Below, piece after piece: positions 55,087 through 64,000 of a stretch of DNA of 64,000 nucleotides; within the stretch, counting starts at the first letter, position 1, and each line of letters opens with the position of its first letter. A model generated the notes under the pieces. That model worked only from the letters and a program-made list of their open reading frames with translations, searched no databases and was not told where the DNA came from. This DNA comes from Desulfosporosinus meridiei DSM 13257. Its GTDB lineage: Bacteria; Bacillota; Desulfitobacteriia; Desulfitobacteriales; Desulfitobacteriaceae. The stretch covers positions 2,314,501 to 2,378,500 of the forward strand of contig NC_018515.1 of the NCBI RefSeq assembly GCF_000231385.2. The letters run 5' to 3'. The position numbers and the translations under genes are program-made.

Positions 55087-56079
55087 ATGAAACTAGATAA
55101 TCGTTTTTGGACCACAGTTAAAAAGAAATACAGTATTTATTTAATTTTAGTCGGTTTGTTTATTGTATGTTCGCTGGCTAACCCTAACTTTTTGTCAATT
55201 AATAACTTGACAAACATCTCCAGACAATTGTCCGTAACCACTATTCTGGCCCTAGGTGCGACGATGCTTATCATAAGTGGGATGCTGGACTTGTCATCAG
55301 GTTCTGTTCTAGCACTTGCTGGAGTATTTGCAGTATCCACATATAAAGCTACCGGATCTTTGTTACTGGCAGTTGCGGTGGGTATTTTCACCGGGATTAT
55401 CTGTAATGCCATTAATGCTCTCATGATTAGTACTTTTAAGGCACCTCCATTTATTGCTACCTTGGCAATGCTTACTGTGGCACGTGGTGCTGCACTTCTC
55501 TACACAAAAGGACAGAATATCCTCCAGCTGGGGAATTTTGTAGAGTTAGGACAGGGATCAATCGGAGTTATTCCTATTCCGATCATTTTTCTGGTAGCGA
55601 TTGCAATTTTGACCTGGTATTTATTGAATCATACCCGTTTTGGACGTTCTCTTTATGCGGTTGGCGGGAATGAAGAAGCTGCAATTGCTTCAGGGATTAA
55701 TGTCCATAAAGTAAAATACACTGTATTTATCATTAACGGTATCTTTGTAGGGCTTGCCGGGGTTCTCTTTATGTCCCGTGTTAACGCAGGTCTCCCTAAT
55801 GGCGCAATCAATTATGAATTTACAGCACTAACAGCCGCTATTATTGGAGGAACGAGCTTTTCCGGCGGGATTGGTACTGTTGGAGGAACACTTGCCGGTG
55901 CGTTTATTGTTGGCTTTCTAGACAACATTATGAACTTAAATAATGTGGACTCTTATATGCAGCAAATTGTGCGTGGTACAATTATCGCTCTTGCCGTAAT
56001 CTATGATATCCGCTCAAGGAACCGTCGAGCAAACAGCATGCTAGGAAAAGTCGAGGATCAAGGGGCGGCTAAAAAGTAG
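55087..56079 (+). CDS. Sugar ABC transporter permease (RbsC-type)
   Basis: A 330-aa integral membrane protein with about 8-10 helices of the CUT2 permease family. LDLSSGSVLALAGV, FAVGGNEEAAIASGI-like (YAVGGNEEAAIASGI) and IIGGTSFSGGIGTVGGTLAGA are family hallmarks. GGGGGG overlaps the end of the ATPase gene, giving tight coupling. A nested hairpin follows its stop. Confidence 0.94.
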   Translation: MKLDNRFWTTVKKKYSIYLILVGLFIVCSLANPNFLSINNLTNISRQLSVTTILALGATMLIISGMLDLSSGSVLALAGVFAVSTYKATGSLLLAVAVGIFTGIICNAINALMISTFKAPPFIATLAMLTVARGAALLYTKGQNILQLGNFVELGQGSIGVIPIPIIFLVAIAILTWYLLNHTRFGRSLYAVGGNEEAAIASGINVHKVKYTVFIINGIFVGLAGVLFMSRVNAGLPNGAINYEFTALTAAIIGGTSFSGGIGTVGGTLAGAFIVGFLDNIMNLNNVDSYMQQIVRGTIIALAVIYDIRSRNRRANSMLGKVEDQGAAKK

Positions 56080-56090
56080 AAGCATCAGTT

Positions 56091-56158
56091 AAGGTTATTT
56101 AATGATCAAAATATCATCTCTTTAACGAAACTAGGTTAAAGAACGATTAAATAGCCTT
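56091..56158 (+). other. Nested intercistronic hairpin between permease and binding protein genes
   Basis: The outer stem AAGGTTATTTAAT/ATTAAATAGCCTT (one wobble) encloses the inner stem TCTTTAAC/GTTAAAGA. No T-run follows. In binding-protein operons such hairpins can stabilise or partly terminate the mRNA so that subunits are made in different amounts. That role is inference here. Confidence 0.5.
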
Positions 56159-56203
56159 GCTGTTTAAAGATATAACATATCAAGAGAGAAGGATGGAGAA
56201 AAG

Positions 56204-57196
56204 ATGAAGAAAAAACTGTTAAGCGTAGTTTCGTTGTTATTGATGGGGACTTTATTAGCTGGCTGTTCATCAAGTAAACCTACTACACCTGCTCCCAATG
56301 ACTCAGCTAGTGGCGCGAAAACATACAAGGTTGCTTATATTGCACGAGCTCAATCCGATTCATTTGCTGCTTGGCTTGCTAATTCAGTAAAAGAGGAAGC
56401 CACAAAATATCCTAATATTAAGCTTGAGGTTTTTGATGGTCAAGCAAATGATGATAAAGAGAACTCTATGATCGAGAATGCCATTACCAACAAATTTGAT
56501 CTGATTATCGTCCAACCAAACAGTGGAGAATCTCAAAGACCCTATGTAGAAAAAGTTGTACAATCAGGTATCTTTGCTATCACAACTAACGCACGGATTT
56601 CCGGTATTAAAGGCGCATCGTCAGTCGATGCTCAACCTTATGAGCAAGCAGCAGTTAATGCCCGTGCAGCTCTTACCCAAATTCCCCAGAATGCCAAAGT
56701 CGTTGTCCTAAAAGGACCTTCTGGTAACTTCCATGCCGATGAGCGTCGTGCCAGCTGGCAGAAAGAGTTTTTTGACAAGCGTCCCGATGTTAAAATTGTC
56801 GGTGAACAAATTGCTAACTGGAACAAAGATGAAGCTATGAAGTATATGGAAGACTGGGTTCAAGCTAACGATAAAATTGATGCTGTTATTGCCATGAATG
56901 ATAATATGGCAGCCGGAGCATTAGAAGTTGTAAAAGGTAATGCTAAATATACAAATATGCTGGCTTATGGTGTTGATGGAACTGCAGAAGCTTTATTCCT
57001 GATCAAAGAGGGAAGAATGACTTCCACATGTCTACAAAACGCCAATGAACTTGCAGAAAAAATGCTCGATGCCAGTAACAAGCTTTTAACTGGTGCAGAA
57101 AAAGAAATTAACACAGACATCGGCAACCCACTTGTAAACAAAGATAATGTAGATCAGTATATTGAAATTCTAAAAAAATCCGGAACAATTAAATAA
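56204..57196 (+). CDS. Sugar ABC transporter substrate-binding lipoprotein
   Basis: A 330-aa extracellular lipoprotein with a signal peptide (about residues 1-20) and lipobox LLAGC (Cys21). A Ser/Thr/Pro linker leads to a periplasmic-binding-protein type 1 fold (about 42-325), with KVAYIARAQSDSFAAW, DLIIVQPNSGESQRP and AVIAMNDNMAAGALEVVKG. RbsB-like family. Substrate likely a pentitol or related sugar, by context. ATGGAGAAAAG precedes the ATG. Confidence 0.93.
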   Translation: MKKKLLSVVSLLLMGTLLAGCSSSKPTTPAPNDSASGAKTYKVAYIARAQSDSFAAWLANSVKEEATKYPNIKLEVFDGQANDDKENSMIENAITNKFDLIIVQPNSGESQRPYVEKVVQSGIFAITTNARISGIKGASSVDAQPYEQAAVNARAALTQIPQNAKVVVLKGPSGNFHADERRASWQKEFFDKRPDVKIVGEQIANWNKDEAMKYMEDWVQANDKIDAVIAMNDNMAAGALEVVKGNAKYTNMLAYGVDGTAEALFLIKEGRMTSTCLQNANELAEKMLDASNKLLTGAEKEINTDIGNPLVNKDNVDQYIEILKKSGTIK

Positions 57197-57225
57197 TTCA
57201 ACTCAGCTTAGCTCTCTGGAGTACG

Positions 57226-57257
57226 CAGGACATTCTTCCTCAGGGATGAATGTCCTG
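57226..57257 (+). other. Hairpin after the binding-protein gene
   Basis: CAGGACATTC (57226-57235) pairs exactly with GAATGTCCTG (57248-57257). There is no T-run, so it is an mRNA stabiliser or a weak terminator before the dehydrogenase gene. Confidence 0.55.
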
Positions 57258-57339
57258 TTGGCTAAATATTACTTGGATAGCATTCATTTGTGCTTGCACC
57301 ATTTTTAACTAACTTTCATCACTCAAGGAGGGGTACTCA

Positions 57340-58380
57340 ATGAAAAATAGAGCTGCTTATATGACAGGTCTTAATAAAATGGAAATCCGAGAAATCAAAG
57401 TTCCTGTACCAAAAGAAAAACAGGTTCTTGTCAAACTCGAGTATGTGGGGATTTGCGGGTCTGACGTCCACTATTTAGAACATGGTAAAATAGGGGATTT
57501 TGTGGTCAATGGTGATTTTATCTTGGGGCATGAATGTGCGGGTATTGTAGAGTCCGTTGGACCAGGTGTAGAAAATCTTAAGGTTGGAGACAGAGTAGCC
57601 TTAGAGCCGGGGATAACTTGTGGTCAATGCGAATTTTGCAAGTCCGGCAGATACAATCTTTGTCCGGATGTAGAATTTTTAGCGACTCCACCTTACCATG
57701 GCTGTTTAATGAACTATATTGCCTTCCCGGAAAATATGGCCTTTAAGCTGCCGGAATCAATCTCAACCAAAGAAGGCGCACTTGTTGAGCCCTTAGCCGT
57801 TGGCATGCATGCTGCTAAGCAGGGTGATGTTAAGTTGGGAGATTCAGTAGTGATTCTCGGTTCAGGTACCATTGGTCTGGTTACGTTGCTGGCGTGTAAG
57901 GCCTTTGGCGCTACGGATATTACGGTTGTCGATGTTATTCCTAAGAGGCTTGAATATGCTAAAAAATTGGGAGCAACCACAGTTTTAAATGCCACAGAAG
58001 TAGATGTGTTAGCAGAAATTGATAAACTGACCAACAAAAAAGGGGTCGACATTGTCATTGAAACGGCAGGTTCTGCCCAAACTATTGCTCAAACCCCCTA
58101 TCTTATTAAAAATGGTGGGCGTATAGTGCTTGTGGGTATGGCTCCTCAGGATATTATTGAATATAACATCGCTAAAGTCTTAGCTAAAGAAGCCGAAATC
58201 AAATCCGTCTTCCGTTATAGAAATATCTATCCGCAAGCGATCAATGCAATAGCCCAAGGGATTATTGATATTTCAGGAATTATTACTCATGAGTTTGATT
58301 TTGAGGATGTTGCCAAGGCTTTTGACTTTGTAATTAACCATAAACAAGATGTAGTTAAAGCTGTGATAAAAATCGGCTAA
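57340..58380 (+). CDS. Zinc-dependent polyol (sorbitol/xylitol) dehydrogenase
   Basis: A 346-aa medium-chain dehydrogenase. Catalytic zinc ligands appear in VGICGSDVHYLEHG (Cys38) and GHECAG (His/Glu near 62). Structural zinc Cys lie in CGQCEFCKSGRYNLC (about 92-106). The nucleotide-binding GSGTIGLV (about 171-178) followed by Asp (VVDV) favours NAD over NADP. It oxidises a polyol C2 hydroxyl: xylitol to D-xylulose would fit the xylulokinase 46 bases downstream; sorbitol to fructose is the alternative. AAGGAGGGG precedes the ATG. Confidence 0.92.
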   Translation: MKNRAAYMTGLNKMEIREIKVPVPKEKQVLVKLEYVGICGSDVHYLEHGKIGDFVVNGDFILGHECAGIVESVGPGVENLKVGDRVALEPGITCGQCEFCKSGRYNLCPDVEFLATPPYHGCLMNYIAFPENMAFKLPESISTKEGALVEPLAVGMHAAKQGDVKLGDSVVILGSGTIGLVTLLACKAFGATDITVVDVIPKRLEYAKKLGATTVLNATEVDVLAEIDKLTNKKGVDIVIETAGSAQTIAQTPYLIKNGGRIVLVGMAPQDIIEYNIAKVLAKEAEIKSVFRYRNIYPQAINAIAQGIIDISGIITHEFDFEDVAKAFDFVINHKQDVVKAVIKIG

Positions 58381-58426
58381 TAGTTTCACCAATTATTATA
58401 GAATTGTGAAACAGGAGGGGTGCGCT

Positions 58427-59956
58427 GTGCAATTTTTACTTGGCGTTGATTTAGGAACTTCGGGTACAAAAACTGTGTTGTTTGATCTTGCCGGGAACGC
58501 AATCTGTTCAAAAACTATTGAATACCCATTATATCAGCCAGCAAATGGTTGGGCAGAGCAAGACCCTTCTGATTGGTGGAGTGCCACCTGTGCTGGTATT
58601 AAATATGTTATCACCACAAGTGGAATTGATGCCTCTGGAATTGCCGGAATAGGTCTTTCAGGACAGATGCACGGGCTTGTCATGCTTGATAGAAACGGAA
58701 TTGTCTTAAGAAAATCAATCATTTGGTGTGATCAAAGAACCGATAATGAATGCCAACAGATGAATAAACTAGTTGGGGAACGAAGACTCATTGAAATCAC
58801 GGCCAATCCTGCTCTAACAGGTTTTACGGCTTCGAAAATTCTCTGGGTTCAGAATAATGAACCTGAAATATATGAGAAATGTGCTCATATTTTGCTTCCT
58901 AAAGATTATATCCGTTATATGCTTACGGGTGAATTTGCGACTGAAATGTCAGATGCGTCAGGGATGCAGCTTATGGATATCCCTAAACGCTGTTGGTCTG
59001 ATGAAATATTATCGAAATTTAACATTGACAAGTCTTTGCTGGGTAAGATCTACGAGTCGCCGGAGGTTACCGGTAAAGTACACGGAAAGGCCGCTGATTT
59101 GACAGGACTTCGTGAGGGAACAATCGTTGTGGGCGGTGCCGCTGACAATTCGGCAGCCGCAGTCGGTACCGGTGTTGTTAGGGCGGGGAATGCCTTTACA
59201 ACTATTGGAACTTCTGGTGTGGTTTACGCAATTTCAGATGACGTTTCTATTGATATTAAGGGCAGAGTGCATACCTTTTGCAGTGCGGTACCAGGGAAAT
59301 GGACAGTCATGAGCTGCACATTAGGTGCCGGCTTATCACTGAAATGGTTAAGAGATACTTGTTGCACTCCAGAAATGATCGAGGCAGAAAAACTCGGAGT
59401 TGACCCATATGTCATTATGAATACTCTGGCTGAACAGGTTAAGCCGGGAGCAGGTGGACTGATTTATCTGCCCTACTTAATGGGAGAGCGCTCTCCTCAT
59501 CCGGATCCCTATTCCAGAGGAGTGTTTTTCGGATTGTCTGCCTCCCATACTCGTGCCAACATGATTCGTGCTGTTATGGAGGGGGTTGCCTATTCCCAGC
59601 TTGAATGTGTTGATGTCTTTAAGGAAATGCGGGTTAATGTAGCGGATATGATAGCCTGTGGCGGTGGAGGACGAAGTCCCCTTTGGAGACAAATGCTTGC
59701 AGACATGTACGGTTGTCCTGTCAGCACAATTAAAGCGGATGAAGGACCAGCCTTTGGTGTAGCCATCCTAGCGGGAGTTGGAGCAGGAATTTATGATTCT
59801 GTCGAAGACGCCTGTGACAACCTGGTTATCAAGAATAGTGTTCAGCCACCAAATGTAGCAACAGGTCAGGTATATGGGGAGTATTATCAGCTTTACAAAA
59901 AATTGTACCTTGATTTACAGGACTCGTTTAAGCAATTAGCCAGACTTCCAAAATAG
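58427..59956 (+). CDS. xylB: Xylulokinase
   Basis: FGGY-family kinase that phosphorylates D-xylulose to D-xylulose 5-phosphate for the pentose phosphate pathway. About 509 aa. The N-terminal phosphate loop is GVDLGTSGTKTVLFD. GLSGQMHGLV is the xylulokinase signature, and SIIWCDQRTDNE follows. GGGGRSPLWRQMLADMYGCP is the C-terminal FGGY hallmark. GTG at 58427 is chosen because AGGAGGGG lies about eight bases upstream; an in-frame GTG at 58406 precedes that site. Last gene of the operon; a repeat-family-A hairpin follows at 60012. Confidence 0.93.
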   Translation: MQFLLGVDLGTSGTKTVLFDLAGNAICSKTIEYPLYQPANGWAEQDPSDWWSATCAGIKYVITTSGIDASGIAGIGLSGQMHGLVMLDRNGIVLRKSIIWCDQRTDNECQQMNKLVGERRLIEITANPALTGFTASKILWVQNNEPEIYEKCAHILLPKDYIRYMLTGEFATEMSDASGMQLMDIPKRCWSDEILSKFNIDKSLLGKIYESPEVTGKVHGKAADLTGLREGTIVVGGAADNSAAAVGTGVVRAGNAFTTIGTSGVVYAISDDVSIDIKGRVHTFCSAVPGKWTVMSCTLGAGLSLKWLRDTCCTPEMIEAEKLGVDPYVIMNTLAEQVKPGAGGLIYLPYLMGERSPHPDPYSRGVFFGLSASHTRANMIRAVMEGVAYSQLECVDVFKEMRVNVADMIACGGGGRSPLWRQMLADMYGCPVSTIKADEGPAFGVAILAGVGAGIYDSVEDACDNLVIKNSVQPPNVATGQVYGEYYQLYKKLYLDLQDSFKQLARLPK

Positions 59957-60011
59957 GCTTACTAATAATTGAGCTCTCGGCTCGAAAAATATCATATGGT
60001 TTTTTCTATCA

Positions 60012-60053
60012 AAATAGGTCTCTTTCCACTGTTGAGGTGGAAGAGACCTATTT
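60012..60053 (+). repeat. Hairpin of repeat family A, copy 2, possible terminator
   Basis: AAATAGGTCTCTTTCCAC pairs with GTGGAAGAGACCTATTT (one-base bulge) across a 7-base loop, 56 bases after xylB. It resembles 1656-1725, including the sequence after the stem (TTTGCGTTGATGTTTACAAGTG against TTTTGCTTCGATGTTTTCAATTG). Confidence 0.6.
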
Positions 60054-60526
60054 GCGTTGATGTTTACAAGTGAATTGGGAGATGATTTAGGAATTCATCA
60101 ATGCTAGAGTAATTGCTGAAGTATCTCCACAAAAAACGAAATTTCAGTATTAAAATCCTTTTTATTACATTGAGCTCTTAATGTGCTATTGTGCTCGATT
60201 TTCTTAGTAAATTGCTAAATGACTCATTTTTTTTGCTATTAATCATAATTCTTTTCAGAAAAGAAAAATTTGCGATAAATAATGTTCTTACAATGCTATA
60301 AAACCTTTATTTATAGGCCTTTCCAGAATTTCAACCATTTTCTCATCTCATAATTACTTGTGATTTCGACATAGCTAGTAACGTATAATGACGATACTGG
60401 AAAATCTGATCACAATTAAGATATATAATATCTGAGTGAGATTGTAGTAAATGGAAACTGGATCATTAATCAAAAGTATAATTGTGATAATTTCAGACAG
60501 CTGCAACAATAGGGAGAGTGTTATCA
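60054..60526. other. AT-rich intergenic region before the histidine kinase
   Basis: About 470 bases, very AT-rich, with no open frame carrying a ribosome-binding site. It presumably contains the kinase promoter. AGGGAGAG at about 60511-60518 is the ribosome-binding site. Nothing else recognised. Confidence 0.45.
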
Positions 60527-62722
60527 TTGGTATGGACAAATCTTATTATGAACAAGGAAAACGGAGCAAAGGCACCAATAGTCTTATTTTCTGTAGCCCT
60601 GGTCTCAGTATTATTAAGCTATCTTAGTTCACATCTACTTCAAGATATCTGGTATAATGACCCAATTTTTCTTCACTCTTCACTAGAAGGAGCTTGTATT
60701 TGCGTTGGAATATTTACGTTTCTTACCATGTGGCAGAATTATGAGCGTAGTTCTAGTATCAATCGACTGGTTGGCTTTGGCTTCTTGCTGGTTGGGGGGT
60801 TCGATTTCCTCCATACTTACTATTACCCTTTGCTTAATCATCATCCTTTGGGCTTCGATGACATATCTTCCCGGTATTGGATTCTTGGCCGCCTAACGGA
60901 AGGAGTTATTCTTCTCTTCGGAACTTTTGATAGATTTAAAGGGCCCAAAAATAGATCATTTGGTCTTGTAATAACGATTATACTTGGTGCATCGATATCC
61001 TATCTGGTTTATGCCTATCAAGGGTGGTTCCCGGTACTTCTTACAGCTAACGGTGGGGTAACAACTGCTAAGATTGTCTGCGAGTATATTTTAATTGCTC
61101 TATTCCTCCTGAATTTACTGCTCCTATATCCGAAGGTAAAGCAGGAAGAATACATCATAGAAAAGTATTTATTCGTCGCCCTAATTATTGCAATCCCTGC
61201 TGAGCAATGCTTTGCATCTTATTCAAGTTTATCATCTTTTGATTATACATACGGGCATATCCTTAAGTTTGTATACTATTTCTTTCTATATAAGGGTCTA
61301 TTTGCATCGACAGTTACTCACCCCTATTTGTATTACGAGACCATTCTCAATGAACTACCGATAGGCATAATCAATTACGATAAATATGAAAAAATCAGAT
61401 TTGTAAATACTGAAGCAGCAAGATTAATTGGAGTCACCCCAACGGAGTTAATTGGCCTGAGTTCTTTAGTCTTTGAAAAAAGGTTCTATAAAAACGGGGA
61501 AAAATCGACGATCAGAGACGTAAGAGAGGGTACTAAACGGTTTAATAATGTTTTTCGGACAATTGATAAAGGAGCGGATAAGGTAGAGCTAGAAATCAGT
61601 GGTTTCAGATTTTCACAGGGAGGTTGGCTGCTTTATTTTAATGATGCTAAGCTGGCTCATCTGTTTGAGAATTTGCAGCTCCAAACAAAGACGATTTTAA
61701 ATTCAATGGACAGTATGGTTTTAGTTTCTGATGCGACCGGTCGAGTCACCATGTGCAATAACAGCTTTATTCACCTAACGGGTTTTACTGAAGAAGACGT
61801 TATCAATAAAAGACTCGGTAACGTTGAGAGCTTATTAAGGTTAAACTTAAGCAAGCCCAGCAAAATAAAAAAATCCCACGAAGGAATAGAAGGGTGTTTT
61901 CTAAGCAAAGATGGGGTGAATCGAGATATTGTTTTAAATCTAAATTCGGTTCAAGGAATAGATAATAGTTTGATTGGTAATGTGGTCGTTGCAACAGATA
62001 TTTCTTCAGCCAGAAAGGAGGCTGAAAGGCTTCGTCAGCGCGAAAAACTTGCGGTATTGGGTCAAATGGCTGCAGGAATAGGGCATGAAATAAGGAATCC
62101 GATGACAACTGTTCGAGGCTTTCTGCAATTATTGGGAGAGAGAAACCAATACGCAGCCCAAAAACCAATTTTTGAATTAATGATCTCCGAACTGGATCGA
62201 GCCAATTCAATTATTACGGAATTTCTGATGCTGGCAAGGACTAAGCACACTAAGATGAAGTTTCAAAACCTTAACGACATCCTCAATCATCTATATCCAC
62301 TTATTGAAGCAGACGCATTTAACCAAAACAAACAGATTAGGTATATTCCCGGTACAATTCCTAGTCTCAAGCTTAACAGAAATGAGATCTCTCAGCTTGT
62401 CATGAATCTAGTCCGTAACGGGCTAGAGGCAATGAAGGCGGGAGGAATCCTGACCATCAGAACCAATCTAATTGATGATAAAGTACTATTAGTGGTGGAG
62501 GACGAGGGATGTGGTATCCCTGTGGAAAACCTTGCTAAAGTTGGAACTCCATTTTTCACGACAAAGGATGATGGAACGGGATTAGGCCTTGCGACAAGCT
62601 TTACCATTGCAGAAACACATAATGCTCAAGTAGATATCAAATCAAGTTCGAAAGGTACTAAATTTTATATATCATTCCAGCTTCCCGATATGCTTCAGGA
62701 TCAAGGCAAGATGATAGTTTAA
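60527..62722 (+). CDS. MASE3-PAS sensor histidine kinase
   Basis: A 731-aa membrane kinase. An N-terminal MASE3 domain with about 7-8 transmembrane helices (about residues 12-265) is followed by two PAS-like regions (about 275-375 and 385-490). The HisKA domain has the H-box GIGHEIRNPMTTVRGFLQLL (His about 520). The HATPase domain has N-box LVMNLVRNGLEAM, VEDEGCGIPVENLAK and GTGLGLATSF. The H-box resembles sporulation/KinE-like kinases that feed Spo0F/Spo0A. No response regulator is adjacent, so it is an orphan, as sporulation kinases often are. TTG at 60527 is preferred over GTG 60518 by spacing to AGGGAGAG. Confidence 0.9.
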   Translation: MVWTNLIMNKENGAKAPIVLFSVALVSVLLSYLSSHLLQDIWYNDPIFLHSSLEGACICVGIFTFLTMWQNYERSSSINRLVGFGFLLVGGFDFLHTYYYPLLNHHPLGFDDISSRYWILGRLTEGVILLFGTFDRFKGPKNRSFGLVITIILGASISYLVYAYQGWFPVLLTANGGVTTAKIVCEYILIALFLLNLLLLYPKVKQEEYIIEKYLFVALIIAIPAEQCFASYSSLSSFDYTYGHILKFVYYFFLYKGLFASTVTHPYLYYETILNELPIGIINYDKYEKIRFVNTEAARLIGVTPTELIGLSSLVFEKRFYKNGEKSTIRDVREGTKRFNNVFRTIDKGADKVELEISGFRFSQGGWLLYFNDAKLAHLFENLQLQTKTILNSMDSMVLVSDATGRVTMCNNSFIHLTGFTEEDVINKRLGNVESLLRLNLSKPSKIKKSHEGIEGCFLSKDGVNRDIVLNLNSVQGIDNSLIGNVVVATDISSARKEAERLRQREKLAVLGQMAAGIGHEIRNPMTTVRGFLQLLGERNQYAAQKPIFELMISELDRANSIITEFLMLARTKHTKMKFQNLNDILNHLYPLIEADAFNQNKQIRYIPGTIPSLKLNRNEISQLVMNLVRNGLEAMKAGGILTIRTNLIDDKVLLVVEDEGCGIPVENLAKVGTPFFTTKDDGTGLGLATSFTIAETHNAQVDIKSSSKGTKFYISFQLPDMLQDQGKMIV

Positions 62723-62806
62723 ATTATAAATAATTCCATTAATGAAATTTTATAGGAGGATAATTCTCCCTTCTGTCGAAGTATCAGGTGAAAGGGAGTG
62801 ATTTAG

Positions 62807-63001
62807 ATGCATTGCGACTTACTAAATAAGGATGTTCAAATTGAATTATGGAAAGAACTCCGCAACCCAAAGGATGAAATTGAAAAAACAGTCTATAAAT
62901 GTAGCGAATGTTATGTAGAAATCAAAGGATCCGGCGGTAGAAAAATGTTTGTATATTGTGATAAAATGAGCGATTCTAAGTGCTTATTGAAGCATATGTA
63001 G
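62807..63001 (+). CDS. Small Cys-containing protein
   Basis: A 64-aa protein with Cys at position 3, a KCSECYVEIKG pair near residue 31, and later Cys at CDKMSDSKC. The spacing would suit a small zinc-binding fold. AAAGGGAG lies upstream of the ATG. It follows the histidine kinase by 84 bases and ends at a clear terminator. Family not recognised. Confidence 0.65.
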   Translation: MHCDLLNKDVQIELWKELRNPKDEIEKTVYKCSECYVEIKGSGGRKMFVYCDKMSDSKCLLKHM

Positions 63002-63040
63002 CCATATCCTTCAGTAATTTTAGTGTGCGAATTATTTATA

Positions 63041-63066
63041 AGGCACTCTGATTAGAGTGCTTTTTT
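63041..63066 (+). terminator. Rho-independent terminator
   Basis: GCACTCT-GATT-AGAGTGC stem-loop (63043-63060), extended by AA/TT pairs, followed by six T. Confidence 0.92.
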
Positions 63067-63295
63067 GTATTGTATCTATCTTAATCTATATAATTAAGGT
63101 GATTCACAATCTTCGCCTATGAGATATATTCTCAAATTAAGAGGAAAATGCTAAAAAATGATTATAAGTACTAATATACCTGGTACTTATAGTACTTATA
63201 CGAAACTCGAATTTTTAAGTCTGAACCGGCAGGTTTATAATTAGACTTATGAATAGAGTCTTCTACCAACGAGGATAAAAAGGGAGATAGAATTT

Positions 63296-64000
63296 GTGAA
63301 TAAAGAAGATCTGGCTAGTATTCGTAGAGAATTAAAAGTTAACAACTCTAAGCTAAATCTCCAGGAAATTTGTAGCTATTATATAAAACAAGAAAGTAAG
63401 GACATTCTTTGTTCAGAAGTATTATATTTTGCTATGATGGATGAAGAAAAGAAAGAGCTATTTCTTAAAAACTTTAAAAAAGTATTATCAGGAAAGATTG
63501 ATTCAAAAACTTTTGAGTTAGAATTTAAAGATAACAAGCTGGGCCAGAACTCGACTCAAAGGAATATGCTTGATACTTTGAAAACAGAAGATTTTAGAGA
63601 AGCGACGTTCAAAATTGTCAATAAAATTCTGGCAGAAACCTGTGAAATTTATGATAAAGATTTTATGATCAGCTTTGTACGGGGAGAGGTTTATAAATCA
63701 ATTAAAAAAGATAATGACGAGATAGATGATGAAAAAGCCTATTCTTTGGGTTTTTTTATTGGCAGCATTTGTCCAATTGTTCTACCTAAAAAGGCACTTA
63801 ATTTTGATTTTGAAGAAAGAGAATTTAAAACCAGTGTTCCTATGAATGTTACTATTAATACGGATGCTCCATATGAGGGTTTTATGTTTCCCTCATTTAG
63901 CGAAGATGCTGCTGAGACTGATAAAGTTGTTTATTATACCCAAAAAGAAAACCAACCTAATCAATTGTTCGTAGAAAATGTTCTTGATTGTGAATTGAAA
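63296..64000 (+). CDS. DUF4317 family protein, 3' end cut by window
   Basis: Open frame from GTG 63296 (AAAGGGAGAT about eight bases upstream) through the last base, 235 codons without a stop. The start MNKEDLASIRRELKVNNSKL is typical of DUF4317 proteins, and CSYYIKQESKDIL follows. Function of the family is unknown. About half or more of the expected length is present. The 229 bases before it (63067-63295) are AT-rich with short GTACTTAT direct repeats (about 63180-63200) and no gene. Confidence 0.8.
   Translation, partial: MNKEDLASIRRELKVNNSKLNLQEICSYYIKQESKDILCSEVLYFAMMDEEKKELFLKNFKKVLSGKIDSKTFELEFKDNKLGQNSTQRNMLDTLKTEDFREATFKIVNKILAETCEIYDKDFMISFVRGEVYKSIKKDNDEIDDEKAYSLGFFIGSICPIVLPKKALNFDFEEREFKTSVPMNVTINTDAPYEGFMFPSFSEDAAETDKVVYYTQKENQPNQLFVENVLDCELK

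Overview
The window looks like chromosome of an anaerobic, endospore-forming, low-GC Firmicute of the Desulfosporosinus/Desulfitobacterium type (Peptococcaceae sensu lato). Three things support this: spore genes (SpoVB flippase, BclA-like collagen protein, CotF-like coat proteins, a YppG-like protein), a corrinoid methanol methyltransferase system that hands methyl groups to tetrahydrofolate, and an HdrA/FlxABCD/HdrBC flavin-based electron-bifurcation cluster. The genus is inference. No phage, CRISPR array or complete insertion sequence was seen.

Layout. 1-1.6 kb: end of a chemoreceptor. 2-8.6 kb: methylotrophy island with a methyl-THF:corrinoid methyltransferase, a divergent CobW/G3E GTPase, MtaC, MtaB, a PocR-AraC regulator and a second, orphan MtaC. 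8.7-13.6 kb: small proteins, a MarR-GNAT fusion, SpoVB and a methyltransferase-like protein. 13.7-20 kb: an unlisted 43-aa minus-strand gene, a collagen-like spore surface protein with about 28 copies of a 36-bp repeat, cardiolipin synthase, and a sigma/anti-sigma (DUF4349) pair. 20-29.7 kb: YitT, a polysaccharide deacetylase, and AddB-AddA. 30.1-37.7 kb: hdrA-flxD-flxC-flxB-flxA-hdrCB, a six-gene operon expected to couple NADH, ferredoxin and a thiol/disulfide acceptor. 38.1-42.7 kb: DegV, a candidate selenoprotein, small membrane proteins, a methyltransferase, an ATP-grasp enzyme, then tRNA-Leu(UAA) and tRNA-Lys(UUU) on the minus strand. 42.8-51.9 kb: a CBS protein, D-serine dehydratase, a DUF2156 protein, a GNAT protein, spore-type small proteins and two tandem CotF-like pairs. 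52-60 kb: a ROK regulator, a sugar ABC transporter, a polyol dehydrogenase and xylulokinase, probably for xylitol or a related pentitol. 60.5-64 kb: a MASE3-PAS histidine kinase, a small Cys protein, and the start of a DUF4317 gene cut by the window end.

The observation most worth following is at 39046-39273. A short reading frame with a good ribosome-binding site is interrupted by one in-frame TGA. It continues for 30 further coding-like codons that hold two more cysteines. Twenty bases after the TGA is a 7-bp hairpin with a GGGC loop, the geometry expected of a bacterial SECIS element. This is a candidate 75-aa selenoprotein (Sec45) that ordinary gene calling would miss. Secondary points are a repeated hairpin family after two unrelated operons, a second REP-like palindrome family, a palindromic operator in front of the pentitol transporter, and several unlisted small genes.
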